Assembly (NCBI GenBank): GCA_964639245.1
Contig: CAZXCU010000001.1
Location: 992,001 to 1,056,000, forward strand
Origin: SB15 sp964639245
GTDB taxonomy: Bacteria; Chloroflexota; Anaerolineae; Aggregatilineales; J027
Length of the DNA stretch: 64,000 nucleotides
Reading direction: 5' to 3'
Position 1 is the first letter of the stretch. The number at the start of each line of letters is the position of its first letter. Under the pieces are notes generated by a model. It made no database searches, was not told where the DNA came from, and saw only the letters and a program-made list of their open reading frames with translations. Shown here one piece after another: positions 24,224-33,271 of this stretch. The translations under genes were made by a program, and so were the position numbers.

Positions 24224-27193
24224 TTAGGCCAATTGACGCTTGGCAAGTTCGGCGAACAAACCGCGCTGCTCCATCAATTGTTTGTACGTGCCAGTTTGAA
24301 CGATGCGGCCTTTGTCCACCACCAGAATTTTGTCCGCGTTGATGATGGTACTCAAGCGGTGGGCAATCACAATGCGGGTTGCGTCCAACTGGTCAAGACT
24401 CTGGCTGACTACTGCCTGTGTTTTGTTATCAAGGGCGCTGGTCGCTTCGTCAAAAAACAAAATACGCGGGCGGGTAACAATCGAACGGGCAATCAAAATG
24501 CGCTGACGCTGCCCACCGGAAAGCGTGCTGCCACCTTCGGCAACCACTGTGTGCATCCCCATCGGCATTTTTTTGATGTCCTCCGCCAAGCCCACCATTT
24601 TGGCAGCTTCCCACGCATCATCAATGGTGAGGGTGGTTGCGCCGACGATGTTGGTAAAAATGTCACTGCCGGACATGAGCTGGCTGTTTTGCAGCACCAC
24701 GCCAATTTGCTGACGCACAGCGCGTAAATCAAGTTCTTTTAAATCCTGTCCATCATACAGCACCGCGCCGGAGGTGGGCGCATCAAAACCGAGCATCAGA
24801 CGTAAAATGGTCGATTTACCCGAACCACTCGCCCCGACCAGCGCCACAAATTGCCCGCGTTCGACTTCAAAGGACACATCATTCAGCACCACCGGACTAT
24901 CTTCACGGTAGCGGAAGGATACATGGGTCACTTCAATCCGTCCCGTCAGTTCGCCGGGATAGGCTTTAGTTTCGTCCACTTCGGGAACCGCCCGGATAAT
25001 CGGTAGAGTACGTTCATAGGTTGGCACAATTGCCAGCACGATAATCACCGCCGAAGCCAATTGCAGCCCTGCCCCCAAAAATTGCGTGAAGGCAGAATTA
25101 AACGCCACAAATTCCCCGATAGACATATCAACTGTGCTGCTGTACCCCAGCATGGCAAAAATAATCATCGTGGTGATGACGGGATACACACTGGCAAACG
25201 TCACCAGGAAATTTTCAATGGTGCGGGCTTTAAAGGCACGGTTGCGCTGTTCGCTAAATTTATCTGCCCAGAAAGCAAACACCCGCGCTTCGGCTCCGGC
25301 GACACGGAATTTTGCCATCCCGCCAATAAATTGCAGCACATAACCCGAAATTTTCCCCTGAATATCTGTCACCACGCGCAACCGTCGAACTTGAATCACC
25401 CCCGCGACAGTGGTAACAATGACCGCGAAAATAACCATGACCACCGCGACCAATGCCAGCGTTGCATTGTAGTAGAACAGCAGCAACAGGTTAAAAATGG
25501 AGAAAATGCCGGAGAGAATCGAAAGGGTGGCTGTGCCAGAAAGGGTTTTACGGATGAAGCTAATCCCCATGCCGCGCACGGCTAAATCACCGGCGGTGTA
25601 ATCGCGGAAAAAGGCAGGTGGGAGTTCCATCAGCCTGTCCCAGATGGCGGACTGCACAATAGCATCGGCTTTGCCTTCGGTACGCAGCACGGCGATGCTT
25701 TGCGAAATCTGGAACAACAAACTGGCTAAGGTGCTGACGAACAAGGCCAGTGCAATCAGCGCCAGTTGGGGTAAATTGCCTTCGGGGATGGTATGGTCAA
25801 ACACATACCCTGTAACCAGCGGAGTTGCTACCCCTAACAGCCCGATACCTACCCCGGTTAAGGCAATCACCCGAATATCCTGCCCACTGTCCTGCAACCC
25901 AAAACGCAGCATCGACAAGGCATTAATCACCCGATTGGTGGGGAAAGAGCGATAGAAGGTGACACCAAATTTGGACAGGGTTTCTGACACCGCCAAAGTA
26001 ATCGGGAGGGTGGTTTTGGTGGCTGGATTGTACAGTTCGTAGCTGTGGTCGGAGGTGGGCAGCAGCGCTACGGGATATTTTTTAGTTTCTTTGGATCCCT
26101 CTATCGGTTCTTCAATGTACCCCAGCAAAGGGCCGCTGTCTTTTTCGTACCATTTGGCTTCTAAGGCCACGCGGCGGGTGCGAATCTGGGATGCCCGTGC
26201 GATGGCTGTCATGGGGTCTACTTTGGTGTTGGTCTCGCTGCTGACGGGCGGGGCTTTGATGACAATGCCCAGGCGATCCCCCACCAGTTGCGCCGCTTCC
26301 AGCAAGGGGTCAGCCGAGGCGGATTTGAGTTGTATTCCGTCCACAACCGTCCCTAATGCAGCCGCGATGCGTGCCAACGCTTTGCTGACTTGGCGCTGGT
26401 CAGCTTTGGATTTTGTGACCATGCGCTCCCGTTCGGCCTGTTCTTCCAAGCGGGTGTTTAAGGCCAATGCTGTCAGCGCGGAGTCATGGTAACTGTTCAA
26501 AAATTCCCAAGAGGATTCTTTGCCGAGCATGGCGGTGGTATCGCTGATTTCAAGTTGCGATTCTTCCAGCGCTTTGAGCCATGTGTTTTCGGAGATGGGG
26601 AAGGGCAAACTGTTCAGCAGAGGTAGTTCCCCCTGTGAGAGATAGTGTGAATTGCCAGAGAGGTGTTTGACCCAGAGCAGCGATTTACGCGGACGGGCAA
26701 TTTCCCCCGCTTTGAGGGTTGGTTTGGTTTTGGGCTGCAACACCACAAAATCTCGTGGTGGGAGGGGCGGAGCTGTGCCTTCGGAAAGCCCATTGACCCA
26801 GTTTTCCAGCATCATGCCAATCACCCCGCGAAATTCGGGGTCTTGGGCTAGTTCCACTAGACGGGAGGTGTTCAGTTCCAAAAGTTCGGTGCCGGGGGTT
26901 GCACTGAGGAGCAGCCCGATGGGATGATTTTTTAAATCCATGCCCATCAGCACATACCCCATGCTGGCGCGGAACATGTGCGAACGCGGCCCCACCGCCT
27001 CGCCATCGGCAATTTCCACCGCGAAAACATCCACCAAGCCACTGTAAACCACATAGGCTTTGGCGGGGTTGGTCAGCAAAATCGGTTTGCCGAGTTTAAA
27101 TTCAAACAAACGGGCTTCACGGTAGCGGGCTTTGAGCAGGAACAATTCCCATGCGTTTGCCAGTTGTTCTGGAATGTTGTACTGTGCTTGCAT
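24224..27193 (-). CDS. NHLM bacteriocin system ABC transporter, permease/ATPase (ABC2 type)
   Basis: A 989-residue half-transporter. The N-terminal about 150 residues (AYVVYSGLVDVFAVEI...GYVLMGMDLKN) look like a cyclic-nucleotide-binding beta-roll, which I infer to be regulatory. A long unassigned region follows, then a six-helix ABC membrane domain (about 440-740) and an ATPase domain: Walker A GASGSGKST at about 786, signature LSGGQRQRI at about 887, Walker B ILFFDEATSAL and H-loop IVIAHRLSTI. It lacks a C39 domain. NHLM systems export Nif11/NHLP-leader peptides with two paired ABC proteins, and this is the second. It lies 12 nt downstream of the peptidase-bearing partner, last in the operon. 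Confidence 0.9.
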   Translation of the reverse strand: MQAQYNIPEQLANAWELFLLKARYREARLFEFKLGKPILLTNPAKAYVVYSGLVDVFAVEIADGEAVGPRSHMFRASMGYVLMGMDLKNHPIGLLLSATPGTELLELNTSRLVELAQDPEFRGVIGMMLENWVNGLSEGTAPPLPPRDFVVLQPKTKPTLKAGEIARPRKSLLWVKHLSGNSHYLSQGELPLLNSLPFPISENTWLKALEESQLEISDTTAMLGKESSWEFLNSYHDSALTALALNTRLEEQAERERMVTKSKADQRQVSKALARIAAALGTVVDGIQLKSASADPLLEAAQLVGDRLGIVIKAPPVSSETNTKVDPMTAIARASQIRTRRVALEAKWYEKDSGPLLGYIEEPIEGSKETKKYPVALLPTSDHSYELYNPATKTTLPITLAVSETLSKFGVTFYRSFPTNRVINALSMLRFGLQDSGQDIRVIALTGVGIGLLGVATPLVTGYVFDHTIPEGNLPQLALIALALFVSTLASLLFQISQSIAVLRTEGKADAIVQSAIWDRLMELPPAFFRDYTAGDLAVRGMGISFIRKTLSGTATLSILSGIFSIFNLLLLFYYNATLALVAVVMVIFAVIVTTVAGVIQVRRLRVVTDIQGKISGYVLQFIGGMAKFRVAGAEARVFAFWADKFSEQRNRAFKARTIENFLVTFASVYPVITTMIIFAMLGYSSTVDMSIGEFVAFNSAFTQFLGAGLQLASAVIIVLAIVPTYERTLPIIRAVPEVDETKAYPGELTGRIEVTHVSFRYREDSPVVLNDVSFEVERGQFVALVGASGSGKSTILRLMLGFDAPTSGAVLYDGQDLKELDLRAVRQQIGVVLQNSQLMSGSDIFTNIVGATTLTIDDAWEAAKMVGLAEDIKKMPMGMHTVVAEGGSTLSGGQRQRILIARSIVTRPRILFFDEATSALDNKTQAVVSQSLDQLDATRIVIAHRLSTIINADKILVVDKGRIVQTGTYKQLMEQRGLFAELAKRQLA

Positions 27194-27204
27194 CTCGCCT
27201 CCCC

Positions 27205-29433
27205 CTACAGCGCCAGTTTGTCAAAAATGGATTCGCGCTGAGTCTTTTTGGATTCGCCCGTTTCTGCTGCAATCATGTTGTAGTAGGGCGTGCCGGGTTT
27301 ATAGAGTTCCTCATGGGTGCCACGCTGCACCACCTTGCCATATTCCAGCATGATAATTTCATCGGCATCGCGGATGGTACTCAGACGATGAGCGATGATG
27401 ACACAGGTGCAACCGCGCATCCGCAAATTGTTATCAATGACTTTTTCGGTTACGGGGTCAAGGGCGCTTGTGCCTTCGTCCATCACCAGAATCGTCGGGT
27501 TTTGTACCAGCGCACGGGCAATTTCCATGCGTTGGCGTTGCCCGCCGCTAAAGTTGCGTCCGGCTTCTTCGACAGGATGGTTGTACCCGCCCGCCCGCGT
27601 GACAATATCGTTGTGAATGGCAGCATCTTTCGCCGCCTGCACCACATTGACCTGTGGTATCGTATCATCCCAGAGGGTCAGATTTTCGCGGATGGTGCCT
27701 TCAAACATGAAAATATCTTGGTCAACCATTGCCAGCGAATTGTTCAAAATATGGCGCGGAATTTCATCACGGCGTTTGCCATCAAATAAAATTTCACCGT
27801 CCCACGGTTCGTACAACCCGGCCACCAGTTTGGCGACGGTGGATTTGCCACTGCCCGAACTCCCCACCAGCGCCACGCGCATTCCCGGACGCAAGGTCAG
27901 GCTCAAATTTTCGATGAGGGGTTTGTCCAATTTGTTGTAGCCAAAGGTGACATTTTTCAATTCAAGGTAGCCATCCAAACGGGTCTGGTTGATTTCATCC
28001 GGGGGTTTGGCGTGTTCAATGTACTGGTCGCGGTTGTGGCGTAGCACATCATCCAGTTTGTTCATATCGCCTTCAACTTCCTGCATCCGTGACCCCAAAG
28101 TTACAAGGTCATTCACCGGAGTTAGAAAATTGAGCATCAATGATTGGAAGGCGAACAACATCCCCATCGTGAGGTTGCCCTGAATCACCTGATATGCCCC
28201 CAACGTCAGCACCACCGTCGTATTCAACGAGGTTAAAAAGGGCGGAATAGCCGACAAAAGTTGCGAGGACAGCCCTAAATTTTGTTCCGCGTTGATTGTT
28301 TTGGCATGGTAGCCCGACCAACGGGCAAAAAAGTCCGATTCCGCGCCGGTGGCTTTGAGCGTTTCGATAATTGCCAAGCCGTTCATGGCTGTCCCGACGA
28401 CTTTGCCCTGTTCTTGCAGCAATTTCTGGTTGGCATCGCGCCGCTTGCGTGAGAAATAGCGCAGGGCAAACACGTTCAAGGCCACAATCCCGATGCTGAT
28501 GAAGGTGAGCCAGATGTCATATTGGAACATCAGGAAGGCATAAAACACCACCAGCACAATGCTCAGGAGGGTGGTTGCCAGTTCGCCCGAAAGGAGTTTG
28601 GCTACACGGTCATTAATTTCGACACGGGTGGCAATTTCACCGGACATACGCTGGTGGAAAAATTGAATCGGTAAACGCAGGATGTGCCAGAAAAATTGGC
28701 TGGAAGAACTCAGCGCGAGTTTGGTTTCCATTCGTAGCAAATAATATTGCTGTAACCATGTCAGCCCGGCCCGTACCAGCGCGGTAATGCCCATCGCAAT
28801 CAGCAGGGGGGTGATCCAATCGCGCCCGCGTACCAGAATGTCGTCCACGAAAATACGCGAAAACGTGGGAACAAGCAGACCGGGAATAATCAGCCCCAGA
28901 CTCGCCAGCACCACAAACAGCAAACCACGTTCTGAGCCTTCCAGACGGCGGCGGAGTGGCCCGATAAAGCTGGCTTTGCGTCCGCCTTTTTGAAATTGAT
29001 CGGTCAATTCAAATTCGATAGCAATGCCGGTGAAGGCCATGTCGAATTCTTCTCTGGTCACGACCCGGGGGCCGGTTTTGGGGTCGTTGAGGTAGACCTT
29101 ATCGCCTTTAAACCCTTCCACCACCAGAAAATGATTAAAATTCCAAAAGACGACTAAGGGCAGGCGCATGGTCAGCAGGTCATTGACTTCCTTACGGTAG
29201 CCTTTGGCGGAAAGTCCTAAATCGCGGGCGGCTTTGCACATATTGCTGGCTTTGCTGCCATCGCGGGAAACCCCGCACATCACGCGCAGTTCTTCCAGAG
29301 GGATGAATCGCCCAAAATAGGCCAGCACAATCCCTAACGAAGCGGCCCCACATTCCACCGCTTCCATTTGAATGACGGTGGGTGTTTTGACGCGCCGATT
29401 GACTTTTGGTGTGGCAATTGCGGTTTCAGCCAT
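27205..29433 (-). CDS. NHLM bacteriocin system ABC transporter with C39 peptidase (ABC1 type)
   Basis: A 742-residue peptidase-containing ATP-binding transporter. The N-terminal C39 papain-like domain carries Gln22, catalytic Cys28 (AVECGAASL), His101 (NFNHFLVVEG) and Asp117 (LNDP), so it should cleave leaders after a double glycine. A six-helix membrane domain follows, then an ATPase domain with Walker A GSSGSGKST, signature FSGGQRQRM and Walker B ILVMDEGTSALD. The precursor peptides at 34838 and 35398 end their leaders with ISGGG, exactly the site expected. It pairs with the ABC2 gene behind it and the HlyD-like gene 11 nt before it. Confidence 0.93.
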   Translation of the reverse strand: MAETAIATPKVNRRVKTPTVIQMEAVECGAASLGIVLAYFGRFIPLEELRVMCGVSRDGSKASNMCKAARDLGLSAKGYRKEVNDLLTMRLPLVVFWNFNHFLVVEGFKGDKVYLNDPKTGPRVVTREEFDMAFTGIAIEFELTDQFQKGGRKASFIGPLRRRLEGSERGLLFVVLASLGLIIPGLLVPTFSRIFVDDILVRGRDWITPLLIAMGITALVRAGLTWLQQYYLLRMETKLALSSSSQFFWHILRLPIQFFHQRMSGEIATRVEINDRVAKLLSGELATTLLSIVLVVFYAFLMFQYDIWLTFISIGIVALNVFALRYFSRKRRDANQKLLQEQGKVVGTAMNGLAIIETLKATGAESDFFARWSGYHAKTINAEQNLGLSSQLLSAIPPFLTSLNTTVVLTLGAYQVIQGNLTMGMLFAFQSLMLNFLTPVNDLVTLGSRMQEVEGDMNKLDDVLRHNRDQYIEHAKPPDEINQTRLDGYLELKNVTFGYNKLDKPLIENLSLTLRPGMRVALVGSSGSGKSTVAKLVAGLYEPWDGEILFDGKRRDEIPRHILNNSLAMVDQDIFMFEGTIRENLTLWDDTIPQVNVVQAAKDAAIHNDIVTRAGGYNHPVEEAGRNFSGGQRQRMEIARALVQNPTILVMDEGTSALDPVTEKVIDNNLRMRGCTCVIIAHRLSTIRDADEIIMLEYGKVVQRGTHEELYKPGTPYYNMIAAETGESKKTQRESIFDKLAL

Positions 29434-29444
29434 CGAATGCCCCC

Positions 29445-30269
29445 CTAAAAGTCCAGAATCGGGAACAGGCGAATGATAGGCCGTTCCTCTTTAACGGTGA
29501 TAATTGCCACGACTACGGTGTTGCTGCGCGGCATTTCGTCCGGACCCTCGTCCAGTGTCCATTCATAACCGGAGGGGGTGTCTTCGTTGCGTTCCAATGC
29601 CACCCGCACTTCAATGACGGGTTGGTCATCTGGTGCAAGCGCCCGGGCAAAATCGTCAGTAGCAGGAAATTCGCCTACGGATTTGACTTCGCCCATAATC
29701 AAGCCATTTTCCTGACGCGGCATCGTCACGGGCGAAACCTTCACTTTCATACCGGGACGAATTTGTTCGGCATCAAACAGGGAGACATAGGCGATGGCTT
29801 CTAATTCATCGGTGGTTTCGCCAATCGGTTCGATGGTGAACAGGGCTGCGCCTTCTGTGACCGTATCCCCGGCGGTTGCTTCTACCGCAATGATTTGCCC
29901 CGTTGCCGGACTCAGCACCATCGCGGGCTGTCCACCCTCCGGTGTCAGCATGGCAAGCGGTTGGCCTTCCCCCACAAATTCATCGAGCGCCACCATGACT
30001 TCGCTCACCGTGCCTGCCGATTCTGCCGACACATTGACGGGTTCAAGCGGTTCGGTTTGCGGCGGGGCTAAAATTCCCTGCACTTCGATATTGGTGGGAA
30101 CGGTGCCTAAAATGCTCCAGCCAATCCCTAGCGCTAGCAGGCCAATCAGCGTGAGCAGGGCAATCCATCCCCGCGAATTGGTAACTTGCATCAAACGGTC
30201 AAGTTGTTCCGGTGATGAAAGCCGATCCAAAGCAACTTTACGAAATAAACCTTTGCTTTTATCTTGCAT
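29445..30269 (-). CDS. HlyD-family NHLM secretion (membrane fusion) protein
   Basis: A 274-residue protein with a cytosolic N-terminus, one transmembrane helix (WIALLTLIGLLALGIGWSIL) and a periplasmic/extracellular part. Two biotinyl-lipoyl-like half motifs are visible (ESAGTVSEVMVALDEFVGEG and SPATGQIIAVEATAGDTVTEG), followed by a beta-barrel region. The coiled hairpin usual in Gram-negative HlyD proteins is very short, as in NHLM-type fusion proteins of bacteria without a TolC partner. It presumably links the ABC pair to the cell exterior. It is preceded by GGGGGG-rich Shine-Dalgarno sequence. Confidence 0.88.
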   Translation of the reverse strand: MQDKSKGLFRKVALDRLSSPEQLDRLMQVTNSRGWIALLTLIGLLALGIGWSILGTVPTNIEVQGILAPPQTEPLEPVNVSAESAGTVSEVMVALDEFVGEGQPLAMLTPEGGQPAMVLSPATGQIIAVEATAGDTVTEGAALFTIEPIGETTDELEAIAYVSLFDAEQIRPGMKVKVSPVTMPRQENGLIMGEVKSVGEFPATDDFARALAPDDQPVIEVRVALERNEDTPSGYEWTLDEGPDEMPRSNTVVVAIITVKEERPIIRLFPILDF

Positions 30270-30285
30270 AATTTTAATTTCCCCC

Positions 30286-30813
30286 CTATTCCATCATGCG
30301 CTTTAAGATGCGGTCAAAGCGTGTGCCGGCCAGATAGACATTATCCAGCACATTTTCATCCAACTCATCCGAATCGTTGCTATCCAGACGGCCTTCTTTG
30401 CCATAGCCTAACTGAGAGGTGGTATCCCGCAAACGGTAGGCTAAAAAGGTAGCAATGGCCTTGTAGAAGCGTGAGGCAAATTCAAAATCAGTTTCCATTT
30501 TGTTGTAAAGCTGGGTATCCGGGATGGAAAAAACGGTAGTGGGTTGGATGGCTTTGACAGTGGCAAGCGGCGGACGGTTATCGACCAGTGAGATTTCGCC
30601 CACGACTTCTCCTGCACCGAGTTCGGCAATCGGGCGTGGGTCGGTGGTATACACCCCCAGCAAGCCTTCTAACACAATGAACATCGAATCTAACGGAACA
30701 CCCCGTTGAATGAGGGTTTGTCCCGCACCGACATTTTGCCGCTGTCCGTTAGCAATGAGCCATTCAACATCTTCATCCGAAAATTGTCCCAGAATGTAAA
30801 GGACTTTTCGCAT
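30286..30813 (-). CDS. Cyclic-nucleotide-binding (Crp-like) protein without DNA-binding domain
   Basis: A 175-residue protein made of one cNMP-binding beta-roll: GQTLIQRGVPLDSMFIVLEGLLGVY, then LGAGEVVGEISLVDNRPPLATVKA, which is the phosphate-binding cassette (GE-x-x, with Arg replaced or shifted: NRPPLAT). There is no helix-turn-helix, so it is not a Crp transcription factor. It is the first gene of the exporter operon. The second ABC protein carries a similar domain, so exporter activity may be gated by a nucleotide or other ligand. This is inference. Confidence 0.8.
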   Translation of the reverse strand: MRKVLYILGQFSDEDVEWLIANGQRQNVGAGQTLIQRGVPLDSMFIVLEGLLGVYTTDPRPIAELGAGEVVGEISLVDNRPPLATVKAIQPTTVFSIPDTQLYNKMETDFEFASRFYKAIATFLAYRLRDTTSQLGYGKEGRLDSNDSDELDENVLDNVYLAGTRFDRILKRMME

Positions 30814-30899
30814 ATCGCCCTACTCCCCTTGTACTTTTGATACCAATGATACTCAATTCTGAAATGCAACTCTAATTTTTGTCTGAAATTTGCGTGTGG

Positions 30900-30937
30900 T
30901 TGTCTCTAAATTGTTTCTAATGATAGACTAAAGAGAC
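30900..30937 (+). promoter_or_regulatory. Probable promoter and inverted repeat before the cyclodehydratase gene
   Basis: TTGTCT (30900-30905) and TAGACT (30924-30929) are spaced 18 nt. Overlapping them is an inverted repeat GTCTCT (30902-30907) / AGAGAC (30932-30937), a possible operator. The region is shared with the divergent exporter operon. Confidence 0.4.
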
Positions 30938-30966
30938 ATTAACCGCTAATAACCCACAGGAATACT

Positions 30967-33204
30967 ATGTTTAAACCGAAATTCAAAAGTCACTTTCATG
31001 TTGAAGTGCTGCCCCCGGACAATGTGTTTTTGCTCTCCGAAAATGACTATTTGGTGCTAAACGGTAAACTCTACGCGCAACTTGCCCCCCTGATGGATGG
31101 GCAGCGCAGCATGGAGGAAATTACCAAATTGCTGGAAAACGAAGCGCCGTTTTTCCAGATTCAATTTGCGGTCAGCCGTTTGCGCCAGCGCGGCTTCATT
31201 GAAAACGCGGCAGAAAACCCCCTGTCGCCGCAGGTCTCGGCGTTTTGCGATATGCTGCGAATTGAGGGCAAAGTGGCGCACCAGCGCTTGCAGGAAAAAT
31301 CGGTCACGGTGTCTGGCTATGGCAATGTCTCTGTTGATGACATGACCGCCGCCCTGCAAAATCTGGGGATTCAGGTCAAAGCGGATGGCGATTTGCTGGT
31401 GGTGGTCACGGATGATTACCTGCAAGCGGGCTTGGATGAACTCAACCGTCATGCAGACCGTCCGTGGATGCTGGTCAAACCTGTGGGGGCGTTTTTGTGG
31501 ATGGGGCCGATTTTCCGCCCCGGCGAAACCGCCTGCTGGACATGCCTTGAAAACCGCTTGGAAGGCCAGCGCGAAGTGGATACCTTTTTGCGCGAACAAA
31601 ATCAAGTGGGTGCGCCGTTTCCTGTTGCACGGGCGGCACTCCCGGCGACTTCCCAATCAGCCGTAAATCTGGCGGCAGTGGAAGTCCTCAAATGGCTGAT
31701 TACCGAAGAATATAAAGGGCTAGAAAATACGATTGTTTCGCTCAACACGCTGACGATGGAAATGGACAGACATACCCTAGTGCGTCGTCCTCAATGTAAG
31801 GTGTGTGGCGATTTTGAAGGGCTTCTCTATGCAGAACCGCAGCCACTGGTTCTCAATCCGCTCAAAAAACGCTTTATTAGCGACGGCGGACACCGTGCCT
31901 TTACCCCCGAAGAAACCTATGCGCGGTATGAACACCACATCAGCCCGATTACCGGTATCATCAGCAATTTGCATCTGCGGGTGAAGGAAGAAGACCTGAT
32001 TTATATTTACGGGTCAGCGCATAACCTTGCCATGAAACATTATTCATGGGAAGTGCTGCGGAACAGCCTCTTTTTACGCAGCGCGGGCAAAGGCAAATCC
32101 ATTGCTCAGGCCAAAGCCAGCGCGATTGGTGAATCGCTGGAGCGCTATTCCGCCGTGTTTCAGGGCTATGAATCGCGCAAAAAAGGCACATGGCTGGATA
32201 TGCAAGAACTCGCCCCGCACCCCACCAGCTATTTGCTGTACAGCGAGGCGCAATATGAAAATCGCCATGCGTGGTTTCAAAAAGGCTTCCGCCGTCACTA
32301 TGTCCCGAACCGTTTTGAGGATACCCGCGAAGTCGAATGGACTCCGGTGTGGTCGCTGACGGAAAATCGCTATAAATATATGCCCGCCGCCTTTTGTTAC
32401 TATGGCTATTGGCCTCCGGCGGATATGAGCGCGTTTTGCTGGTCGGATTCCAACGGAGCGGCTGCTGGCAACACCGCCGAAGAAGCGATTTTTCAGGGGT
32501 TCATGGAAGTTATCGAACGTGATTGTATCGCCATGTGGTGGTATAACCAAGTTCAGCGTCCTGGCATTGATATTCACAGCTTCAAAGAACCCTACTTTGA
32601 ACAATTGGTCGATTATTACCACCGCCACAATCATGATGTGTGGTTGTTGGATTTCACCAATGACATCGGGATTCCCTGCTTCGGGGCGGTTTCCCCGCGC
32701 AAAGATACGGGCGGGCAAATTCTGGTCGGATTCGGGGCGCACCTTGACCCGAAAATCGCAGCGGCACGGGCGCTTACCGAAGTCAATGAAATGTTGGCGG
32801 CGCTGACCCTGAATACCAATGACGGGGATGCTGACCGACTCAAGGACAATGAAATTTCCTACTGGATGAATACCGCTACGATTGAGTCCGAACCCTATCT
32901 GCTGCCCAATCCCAAGTTGCCTGTGCGTCAATACAGTGATTTTCCGTTGAATTATACGGACGATTTGCGCGAGGATATTTATTTCTGCGTGAATCGGATC
33001 AAAGAATTGGGGATGGAAACGCTGGTGCTGAACCACACCCGCCCGGATATTGGGATGAGTGTCTTTAAAGTCACCGTGCCGGGACTGCGCCATTTCTGGG
33101 CCAGATACGCACCGGGGCGTTTGTACGATATTCCGGTGCAATTGGGCTGGCTGGACAAACCCACCGCTGAGGATGATTTAAATCCGCGTTTGATGTTCTT
33201 TTAA
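30967..33204 (+). CDS. Fused TOMM cyclodehydratase: E1-like leader-binding domain plus YcaO
   Basis: A 745-residue fusion. Residues 1 to about 95 contain a winged-helix-like region (MEEITKLLENEAPFFQIQFAVSRLRQRGFI) typical of the RiPP recognition element that binds leaders. The E1/ThiF-like part holds zinc cysteines Cys190/Cys193 (CWTC) and Cys277/Cys280 (CKVC). The YcaO domain (about 330-745) shows ATP-binding motifs GKGKSIAQAKASAIGESLERY (about 373) and FMEVIERDCIAMWW (about 514). Such enzymes use ATP to convert Cys/Ser/Thr side chains into thiazolines or (methyl)oxazolines. The C-terminus is NPRLMFF rather than the proline-rich PxPxP seen in many azoline YcaO proteins. AGGA precedes the ATG. 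Confidence 0.94.
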   Translation: MFKPKFKSHFHVEVLPPDNVFLLSENDYLVLNGKLYAQLAPLMDGQRSMEEITKLLENEAPFFQIQFAVSRLRQRGFIENAAENPLSPQVSAFCDMLRIEGKVAHQRLQEKSVTVSGYGNVSVDDMTAALQNLGIQVKADGDLLVVVTDDYLQAGLDELNRHADRPWMLVKPVGAFLWMGPIFRPGETACWTCLENRLEGQREVDTFLREQNQVGAPFPVARAALPATSQSAVNLAAVEVLKWLITEEYKGLENTIVSLNTLTMEMDRHTLVRRPQCKVCGDFEGLLYAEPQPLVLNPLKKRFISDGGHRAFTPEETYARYEHHISPITGIISNLHLRVKEEDLIYIYGSAHNLAMKHYSWEVLRNSLFLRSAGKGKSIAQAKASAIGESLERYSAVFQGYESRKKGTWLDMQELAPHPTSYLLYSEAQYENRHAWFQKGFRRHYVPNRFEDTREVEWTPVWSLTENRYKYMPAAFCYYGYWPPADMSAFCWSDSNGAAAGNTAEEAIFQGFMEVIERDCIAMWWYNQVQRPGIDIHSFKEPYFEQLVDYYHRHNHDVWLLDFTNDIGIPCFGAVSPRKDTGGQILVGFGAHLDPKIAAARALTEVNEMLAALTLNTNDGDADRLKDNEISYWMNTATIESEPYLLPNPKLPVRQYSDFPLNYTDDLREDIYFCVNRIKELGMETLVLNHTRPDIGMSVFKVTVPGLRHFWARYAPGRLYDIPVQLGWLDKPTAEDDLNPRLMFF

Positions 33205-33207
33205 TTC

Positions 33208-33233
33208 ATGGTGGGCGTTCACTCCGCCCATCA
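33208..33233. other. Short hairpin between cyclodehydratase and dehydrogenase genes
   Basis: ATGGTGGGCG and CGCCCATCAT can pair around a short loop. No U tract follows, so it may tune mRNA stability or translation rather than terminate. Confidence 0.35.
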
Positions 33234-33271
33234 TTGTCATAAACCCCACGTTATTTCATGGAGGGAAAAAC

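Noticed and set aside
24143..24727. Rightward open frame of 194 codons across the transporter 3' end
   Set aside because: It is antisense to the ATPase domain of the NHLM transporter, has no ribosome site, and its start lies in a palindromic repeat.
32074..33141. Leftward open frame of 355 codons
   Set aside because: It is fully antisense to the YcaO domain; composition is His/Arg/Ile-rich shadow coding with no recognisable family and no ribosome site.
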